From an uncultured Prevotellaceae bacterium (GTDB taxonomy: Bacteria > Bacteroidota > Bacteroidia > Bacteroidales > Bacteroidaceae): DNA of 39,459 bases. Under the pieces are notes generated by a model. The model was not told where the DNA came from. It did no database searches and saw nothing but the letters and a program-made list of their open reading frames with translations. The stretch's first letter is position 1. Each line of letters opens with the position of its first letter. Of this stretch, positions 34,114 to 39,459 are shown in pieces. The stretch covers positions 1 through 39,459 of the forward strand of contig CAMOKH010000114.1 of assembly GCA_946617675.1 (NCBI GenBank), written 5' to 3'. The position numbers and the translations under genes are program-made.

Positions 34114-34114
34114 T

Positions 34115-34156
34115 GACAATTGACAATTGATAATGGATAATTGATAATTGAAAGTT
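34115..34156 (+). repeat. Heptanucleotide repeat before the second surface lipoprotein
   Basis: Six exact 7-nt units, GACAATT twice, GATAATG, GATAATT twice and GAAAGTT, run directly up to the ATG at 34157. Type and orientation relative to the gene match the repeat before rsgA, including the closing GAAAG. Confidence 0.92.
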
Positions 34157-36775
34157 ATGAAACTAACAAAGATATTTTCAGCAGTCACGGCGCTGTTCAT
34201 GACAGCCGCCGTACTCACCGCCTGTAGCGATGACGACGACTACACCGTCTATAACACACCGCTGCTCGCCGACGGGGCCGTCGTCACAGGCTCGGCTGAC
34301 GTCACTGCCACGTCGGCTACCATGCACGGCACCGTGGCCGGACTCGAACAGATGAACACAGCCTCCTACACCGCAGGCTTCTACTACGGCGACGCCGCCG
34401 ACCGCCTTACCGAGACAGCCTCGGCACCGGCGGCAGCCTCATTCGCTTCCACCCTCGAGAGTCAGCCCACGGGCAAGACCATCTACTATCAGGCCTTTGT
34501 CACCCTGCAGGGTCGGCTGACCTACAAGGGCGAGGTGAAGTCGCTCGTTACCACCAATGCCAAGGCCATCACCGGCGGTGCCGACGCCGTCGACTACACC
34601 GGTGCCACCCTCAGCGGCTCTATCCAGGACTATCCGGCCAATGCCGTCGATGCCGGCTTCGTCATTGCCTCACAGGCCGATGCCGAGGCCGTGCGTGCCG
34701 GCATGCGCATCGGCGCCGGCAGCACGCCCGAGAGCTTCACGCTCGGCGCCAACGGTCTGCTGCCCGCCACCACTTACTACTATGCCGCCTTCCTCGACCT
34801 CGGCTCGGGCGTCGTCTACGGCGATGTCAAGCAGTTCACTACCGATGCCCATGAGACAAACGTCGATGCCGACTTCGTCGACCTGGGTCTCTCGGTGAAG
34901 TGGGCCAAGTGCAACATCGGCGCCAAGACCGCTACCGACCTCGGTGGATTCTACGCCTTCGGCGACATGACGGGCGTCAACCCCAGCATCGATCCTGCCG
35001 ACTATGCCTCGGCTGACACCTACAAGACGACCGCCGACGTGGCCTACGTTGCTACCGGCGGCAAGGGCATGCTGCCCACGGCAGCACAGTTCGAGGAGCT
35101 CTTCCGCCTCTGCAAGAGTGAGTGGACCCAGGTCGACGGCGTCAGCGGCTACAAGCTCACCGCCGCCAACGGCAACAGCATCTTCCTGCCCGCAGCAGGC
35201 CGCCGCGTGGCCAGCACTACCACTGGCCAGCTCACCAACGGCTACTACCTGACGGGCTCCGTCAACCCCACCAATGCCCAGTTCGCCATCGACTATGAGT
35301 TCTCGGCCGGCAGCGGCGTGCGCTCCACCCGTGCCGTCTACGAAGCCCTCTCCGTGCGCCCCGTCTCCGTGGCCCGCAACGTGCCGTTCCAGAAGGAGCA
35401 GCTCTACCAGAAGTGGTATCTCGACTGCGGACAGGACGGCAAGCAGCACGTCTTCGAAGGACCGTTCACCCAGTGGGGCAAGACCGACAACTGGGGCACC
35501 GTCACCAACAACGAGCCCAACCCCTACCAGGCTATCCACTGGGAGATGGGCAAGGACAACGGCTGGATAGGCTACACCTACGGCACTGACTACGGCTACA
35601 TGGAGTTCCGCGAGGACGGCACCGTCTTCATCCACCGTCTCAACGACGCCGGCGAGGCCACCGACCAGGAGGGCCACTACACCATCGACGAGAAGAAAAA
35701 GACCATCACCATCGACATCGACGTGCTGGCTGCCAACACCTGGGTAGCCGTCAAGAGCGGTACGCTCAATATCCTCTCGCTCGACGAGGACGGCCTGCAG
35801 ATCGGTATCCTCAACAACGACGACTACCAGTACTCGCTCAACTACTACTCGCAGAAGAAGGCCGACAAGGATGCCGCCATCAACGTCAGCCTCATCTGCG
35901 TCGGCACCGACTGGAACGGCACCTGGGGCACTCAGGTGGCATCAATCGCTCCCGCCGAGCTCGACGGACAGCACACCTTCACCTACGAGGGGGCCTGCAA
36001 CGGCCTGAAGGTCAACACCATCGACTTCGTCGGTCTGAAGAGCCGCTATCCGGGCGCCTTCGTCCGCATTGACGACATCAAGCTCGACGGACAGAGCATC
36101 AAGTTCAATGCCAACAACTTCTGCTACGGCGACATCGAGGACAACGGCAACTACCGCATCGAGATGGTCAACGTCTGGGGTAAGGGCGCCAAGGGCGAGA
36201 AGATCATCGCCTCGCCGTTCAGCAACCTCACCGACACTGACAACGACCCGGCCTTCACCTTCGCTAAATCGCTGGAGGTGACTTACACCATCGCCACCAA
36301 CGGGCCCGAGAAGACCTACAAGCCCTGCCTCATCACCATCAACCCGGCGTGGGTCGGACCGTGGGACTACAACCAGGGCGCTACGTTCGACATCGTGCTC
36401 AACAAGGAGACGGCCAAGTATGAGGTCACGCAGTCGGCCTTCGACATCAAGTACGAGAGTGCCGACCACTCGGCAGGCTCCATCATGACCTTCGTCGAGA
36501 TTGCCGACGCCTACGGCTTCTTCCCCACCATGCACTGCACGCTCGACGAGCTGCTGCTCGATGGCAAGACCGTCAGCTACGACGCCTCTAAGGTAATCGA
36601 TGCCAACGAGAGCCCGAAGTATCGCCTGGAACTGTGGAACTGCTACGGAGCCACCGGCAGCAACGGTTGCGCCTTCGGCACCCGCGACGGCGACGTCATC
36701 CACGAACTCTCGTTCAGCAGCAGCATGGAACTGAAGTTCAGCATCAAGAGTCTCTTTGCCGTACCTCAATTCTAA
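34157..36775 (+). CDS. PUL surface lipoprotein with FISUMP-like domain
   Basis: An 872-residue lipoprotein; ATG at 34157 gives MKLTKIFSAVTALFMTAA with lipobox LTAC. A TTG three codons upstream lies in the repeat and is less likely. Domains read in order as two fibronectin-like beta repeats (ADVTATSATMHGTVAG and VDYTGATLSGSIQDYP), a FISUMP-like segment (VDLGLSVKWAKCNIGAKTATDLGGFYAFGD through GNSIFLPAAGRR and LSVRPVSVA), then a Trp-rich binding region and two similar C-terminal modules. Each of those modules has the pattern LDG-(Q/K)-(S/T)-(I/V) followed by YR(I/L)E. It probably binds the PUL's polysaccharide at the cell surface. It is followed by the GH5 gene, 9 bases downstream. Confidence 0.85.
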   Translation: MKLTKIFSAVTALFMTAAVLTACSDDDDYTVYNTPLLADGAVVTGSADVTATSATMHGTVAGLEQMNTASYTAGFYYGDAADRLTETASAPAAASFASTLESQPTGKTIYYQAFVTLQGRLTYKGEVKSLVTTNAKAITGGADAVDYTGATLSGSIQDYPANAVDAGFVIASQADAEAVRAGMRIGAGSTPESFTLGANGLLPATTYYYAAFLDLGSGVVYGDVKQFTTDAHETNVDADFVDLGLSVKWAKCNIGAKTATDLGGFYAFGDMTGVNPSIDPADYASADTYKTTADVAYVATGGKGMLPTAAQFEELFRLCKSEWTQVDGVSGYKLTAANGNSIFLPAAGRRVASTTTGQLTNGYYLTGSVNPTNAQFAIDYEFSAGSGVRSTRAVYEALSVRPVSVARNVPFQKEQLYQKWYLDCGQDGKQHVFEGPFTQWGKTDNWGTVTNNEPNPYQAIHWEMGKDNGWIGYTYGTDYGYMEFREDGTVFIHRLNDAGEATDQEGHYTIDEKKKTITIDIDVLAANTWVAVKSGTLNILSLDEDGLQIGILNNDDYQYSLNYYSQKKADKDAAINVSLICVGTDWNGTWGTQVASIAPAELDGQHTFTYEGACNGLKVNTIDFVGLKSRYPGAFVRIDDIKLDGQSIKFNANNFCYGDIEDNGNYRIEMVNVWGKGAKGEKIIASPFSNLTDTDNDPAFTFAKSLEVTYTIATNGPEKTYKPCLITINPAWVGPWDYNQGATFDIVLNKETAKYEVTQSAFDIKYESADHSAGSIMTFVEIADAYGFFPTMHCTLDELLLDGKTVSYDASKVIDANESPKYRLELWNCYGATGSNGCAFGTRDGDVIHELSFSSSMELKFSIKSLFAVPQF

Positions 36776-36784
36776 CCGACCGAT

Positions 36785-38329
36785 ATGCACAGTAATCTCT
36801 TAAAATCACTATTGCTGATGGTGGTCCTCGTGGCCACCACAGCTTTTGCGGCCTGCGGCGGCGACGATAACGACGACAAGACGCCTGCCGTCAGCGAACT
36901 CTCGCTCTCGACGACGTCCATCGTCTTTACCAAGGACGGCGGCACCCAGACCGTCAGCGCGCAGTCCGCCCAGCAGGTCACCGCCCGCAGCAGTGCCGAC
37001 TGGCTCACCGTCAGCGTCGGCACCATGTCGTCAGCGCTGAAGGTGACACCCGTCACCGTCGTCGCTGCCCCTAACACGACGACGGCCGAGCGCACCGCCA
37101 CCGTCACCATCGCCGCCGGCACGACGACCAAGACCGTCGCCGTCAGCCAGGCCAAGGGCGACGAGCCCGTCGTCGAACCGACGCCCGAGCCGCAGCCCAC
37201 CGCCGAGATCACGGCTACGGCCCGCGACCTGGCCCGTCTGATGTATCCCGGCTGGAACCTCGGCAACACCATGGAGCCGCCCGTCAACGGGCTCAACGCC
37301 GAGACGTCGTGGCAGCCCACGAAGACCACGCAGCAGATTATCGACTACGTAGCGCAGCAGGGCTTCAAGTCCGTGCGCATACCCTGCTCGTGGAACATCC
37401 ACGCCGACGCCGACGGCCACATCGACGCCCAGTGGACGGCCCGTGTCAAGGAGGTCGTCGACTACTGCATCAAGGCCGGACTCTACGTCGTGCTCAACGA
37501 CCACTGGGACAACGGCTGGATCGAGACCAACGGCTTCTCAGACCTCAGCGAGGCTAACGTCGCTGCCAAGGCCGACAGGCTCAAGACGCTCTGGACGCAG
37601 ATTGCCACCGCCTTCCGCGACTACGGCGACCACCTGCTGCTGGCCGGGCTCAACGAGCCCAACTGCGACTCGCAGCAGAAGACCGACGCCCTGCTGCGCT
37701 ACGAGCAGGCCTTCATCGACGCCGTCCGCGCCACAGGAGGCAACAACGCACAGCGCACGCTCATCGTGCAGGGACCGTCGACCGACATCGAGAAGACCGA
37801 CCAGTACTACGACGTCACCCGTCTCAACGACACGGCTGCCGACCGCCTGATGGTCGAGGTCCACTTCTACACGCCCTGGAACCTCTGCGGCATGGAGAAG
37901 GACGAGTCGTGGGGCAAGATGTTCTACTACTGGGGACAGGGCAACCACCTCACAGGCAGCAGCCATAACGCCACGTGGGGCGAGGAGTCTGACCTGAAGA
38001 AGCTCTTCCAGCGCATGAAGCAGAAGTTCGTCGACCGCGGCTATCCCGTCTACATCGGCGAGTACGGCTGCCAGTGGCGCGACGTCAGCAAGCAGAGCGG
38101 CGAGAGTCAGGCCCAGCACGACCAGTCGGTCAAGCTCTTCCACAAGACCGTCAACGAGCAGGCCGTCACAATGGGCATGGTGCCCGTCGTCTGGGACATC
38201 AACGCCGCCAGCCAGGGCGGCACCCGTGGCATCATGACTGTCCTCAACCGCGCCACCCTCACCGTGTTCTGCCAGCCAGCCATGGACGGCATCACCGAGG
38301 GCGTCGCCGCCGCCACCTGGCCGTACTGA
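36785..38329 (+). CDS. GH5 endo-beta-glucanase lipoprotein with BACON domain
   Basis: A 514-residue surface lipoprotein (lipobox AFAAC, Cys 24). Residues about 37-123 are a BACON domain (STTSIVFTKDGGTQTVSAQSA, ADWLTVSVG, ATVTIAAG, KTVAVSQA), then a Pro/Glu linker and a GH5 catalytic domain from about 145. Key residues are GWNLGNT (156-162), RIPCSW, the acid/base E291 in LNEPN, H360 and Y362 in HFYTPW, and the nucleophile E426 in IGEYG. The usual HH motif reads NDHWDNGW (238-245). Such enzymes cut beta-1,4-glucans, xyloglucan or mannans; the subfamily cannot be fixed by eye. It is the only glycosidase visible in this PUL and the last gene before a strong terminator. Confidence 0.93.
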   Translation: MHSNLLKSLLLMVVLVATTAFAACGGDDNDDKTPAVSELSLSTTSIVFTKDGGTQTVSAQSAQQVTARSSADWLTVSVGTMSSALKVTPVTVVAAPNTTTAERTATVTIAAGTTTKTVAVSQAKGDEPVVEPTPEPQPTAEITATARDLARLMYPGWNLGNTMEPPVNGLNAETSWQPTKTTQQIIDYVAQQGFKSVRIPCSWNIHADADGHIDAQWTARVKEVVDYCIKAGLYVVLNDHWDNGWIETNGFSDLSEANVAAKADRLKTLWTQIATAFRDYGDHLLLAGLNEPNCDSQQKTDALLRYEQAFIDAVRATGGNNAQRTLIVQGPSTDIEKTDQYYDVTRLNDTAADRLMVEVHFYTPWNLCGMEKDESWGKMFYYWGQGNHLTGSSHNATWGEESDLKKLFQRMKQKFVDRGYPVYIGEYGCQWRDVSKQSGESQAQHDQSVKLFHKTVNEQAVTMGMVPVVWDINAASQGGTRGIMTVLNRATLTVFCQPAMDGITEGVAAATWPY

Positions 38330-38330
38330 C

Positions 38331-38360
38331 GCTAACGTTAACGCTAACCCTAACGCTAAC
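38331..38360 (+). repeat. Hexanucleotide tandem repeat after the GH5 gene
   Basis: Five 6-nt units of the form GCTAAC (with GTTAAC and CCTAAC variants) start one base after the GH5 stop. The unit resembles telomeric repeats by chance; the array is too short and internal to be one. Confidence 0.9.
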
Positions 38361-38367
38361 AGAAATT

Positions 38368-38410
38368 GCCGCCTCCGCAGCCCATGATGCTGCCGGAGGC
38401 GGCATCTTTT
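38368..38410 (+). terminator. Terminator of the PUL
   Basis: GCCGCCTCCG (38368-38377) pairs with CGGAGGCGGC (38394-38403) to form a 10-bp GC stem, extended by CAG/CTG, and is followed by a T-run. Confidence 0.9.
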
Positions 38411-38416
38411 TCGTGT

Positions 38417-38532
38417 CTACTCCTTAGCCTGGTGGTTCAGGCTGTAGCGCATGGAGCGCAGGCCTTCGGGCGAGAGTGCTGTTTTACCTCGTGGTCGAAG
38501 CGCAGCTGCAGGTCCTTCAGTGTGTATTTCAA
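38417..38532 (-). pseudogene. Short frameshifted coding fragment, unknown family
   Basis: On the minus strand a TTG-initiated frame gives LKYTLKDLQLRFDHEVK, and the next frame continues ALSPEGLRSMRYSLNHQAKE and a stop. One missing A in the run at 38482-38485 would join them into a 38-residue sequence that reads like real protein. Its base composition is that of coding DNA, unlike the AT-rich bases before it. I do not recognise the family. It is either the remnant of a gene lost between the PUL and the next ATPase, or a small gene with an assembly indel. Confidence 0.35.
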
Positions 38533-38595
38533 AAGAAAACGGTTAAACTATACAAAAATTGCAAACAAAAAGTAAACTATATGACGATTTTTTCG

Positions 38596-38603
38596 TAACT
38601 TCG
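38596..38603 (+). promoter_or_regulatory. Promoter -7 box of the right-end ATPase
   Basis: TAACTTCG, one mismatch from the consensus, 23 bases before the ATG. The -33 position has no TTTG. Confidence 0.5.
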
Positions 38604-38626
38604 CGGCAAAATCAAAAGAAATTGTT

Positions 38627-39459
38627 ATGCTTATCAGGATTGTAACGACGAATTTTAGGTCATACGGACGGGAAACGGAGTTCAATATGTTGCCGTCATC
38701 GAATGTCCGCAGAAAGGACTGGCATGTCCACAGTCAGGACCGTGGTGCCAATGTGTTGCGCACGGCGGTAATCTATGGTGCCAATGGTGCAGGAAAGTCG
38801 TGTTTGGTCAAGGCACTTGGTCGACTCCAGACAATGGTGGCAGTGGGCAGTCTGCCTCCCACGGCTATCAGGGATGCTAATAAATATAATGACCCACAAA
38901 TGCCAGTATCCATTGAGGTGGAGTTTGGTACGGAGTTGGACCAGTATTCCTACGGAGTGAGTTATCGTGGCAGCCTCTGCATGGAGGAATGGTTGTATTC
39001 TACCATCAAGAAACCTGTGTGCGTGTTTGAACGTAAATACGATGTAGAGACTGGCAAGACGAGCATCAATTTGGCGGCAGGGAAAAAGGACGCAGAGAAA
39101 ACAAAACTACTGATTTCTCTATTAGAGGACAATCTGCTGAAAGGCAACGAGTTGATGCTGTCGAAACACGACGTGGTGAAGAATTCGCAGATGACGGATG
39201 CTTTCCTGTGGCTGACCACAAAACTGCACGTCATCTTCCCTGAGACCCGCTCGACCTCTATTTTCGACAACAGGTATTCCGACGAAGGATTCAAGTCGCA
39301 GTCCGAAGCACTTATTTCGGCCTTGGATCTTGGCATCAATGAACTGACCTTAAAAGATGAGGATATTGAGTCGTTCAAGCAGAGCATTTCCGAATGGCCC
39401 GAACTGGTGCAGGGCGTGGATGGCATTGTCAAAAGGCTCTCCCGTTCTCCCGAGGGCAC
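38627..39459 (+). CDS. AAA family ATPase (AAA_15-like), 5' part
   Basis: The frame starts with ATG at 38627 (MLIRIVTTNFRSYG) and stays open to the end of the window; 277 residues are visible. The N-terminal beta-strand ending in NFRSYG and the Walker A YGANGAGKS (residues 50-58) are those of ABC/SMC-like ATPases such as the AAA_15 and OLD-related groups, which are often parts of anti-phage or abortive-infection systems. Walker B and any fused nuclease lie beyond the window. The segment is AT-richer than the PUL. A defence role is inference from the family. It is not a copy of PtuA: beyond the Walker A region the two do not align. Confidence 0.85.
   Translation, partial: MLIRIVTTNFRSYGRETEFNMLPSSNVRRKDWHVHSQDRGANVLRTAVIYGANGAGKSCLVKALGRLQTMVAVGSLPPTAIRDANKYNDPQMPVSIEVEFGTELDQYSYGVSYRGSLCMEEWLYSTIKKPVCVFERKYDVETGKTSINLAAGKKDAEKTKLLISLLEDNLLKGNELMLSKHDVVKNSQMTDAFLWLTTKLHVIFPETRSTSIFDNRYSDEGFKSQSEALISALDLGINELTLKDEDIESFKQSISEWPELVQGVDGIVKRLSRSPEG

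Noticed and set aside
38331..38360. GCTAAC repeats as a telomere-like end or an origin
   Set aside because: Only five units, inside a chromosome-like context between a stop codon and a terminator.

Overview
The window comes from a Bacteroidales genome, most likely Prevotellaceae. The evidence is the repeated Bacteroidota promoter form (TTTG, about 20 nt, TAnnTTTG), the absence of Shine-Dalgarno sequences, a SusC/SusD locus with BACON and FISUMP-like lipoprotein domains, a Wzi-type outer-membrane protein and a DUF2723 protein. No rRNA or tRNA gene and no CRISPR array was seen. Species cannot be named from this.

Layout. (1) 1-4110 is an AT-richer defence segment: the 3' part of a type III restriction (Res) helicase-nuclease, a small basic Cys-rich protein, and a two-gene Septu system (ptuA, ptuB) on the minus strand with its own promoter. 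(2) 4224-6874 is housekeeping: frr and rsgA on the minus strand, divergent from cysK. (3) 6909-12028 holds an AraC regulator, an NhaD Na+/H+ antiporter and the rhamnose catabolic pair rhaB-rhaA. (4) 12149-17329 (minus) holds a DUF2723 membrane protein, a NodB-type deacetylase and a secreted protein of mixed composition. (5) 17382-23802 is a five-gene minus-strand operon: RlmL-like methyltransferase, DPP-IV-like S9 peptidase, purD, a multi-spanning membrane protein and a YqaA/DedA protein. (6) 23921-25808 is a Wzi-like outer-membrane protein followed by a small lipoprotein. (7) 25999-38329 is a polysaccharide utilization locus: LacI regulator, SusC, SusD, two large surface lipoproteins and a BACON-GH5 endoglucanase. 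Its inferred substrate is a beta-linked glucan or related hemicellulose. (8) The right end has a decayed gene fragment and the start of another AAA ATPase.

The most unusual signals are not genes. A GC-rich palindromic element of about 35-40 bp occurs five times. Four copies lie in frame inside coding sequences (two in rsgA, one in purD, one inside the signal peptide of a PUL lipoprotein), adding Pro/Gly-rich loops. Separately, AT-rich runs of exact 7-nt periodicity sit directly before the starts of rsgA, purD and a PUL lipoprotein gene, and after rhaA. Both look like dispersed repeat families shaping the proteins and transcripts of this genome. Other points are an operator-like palindrome over the lacI -33 box, a palindrome over the susC start site, and a possible short RNA at 25806-25881.
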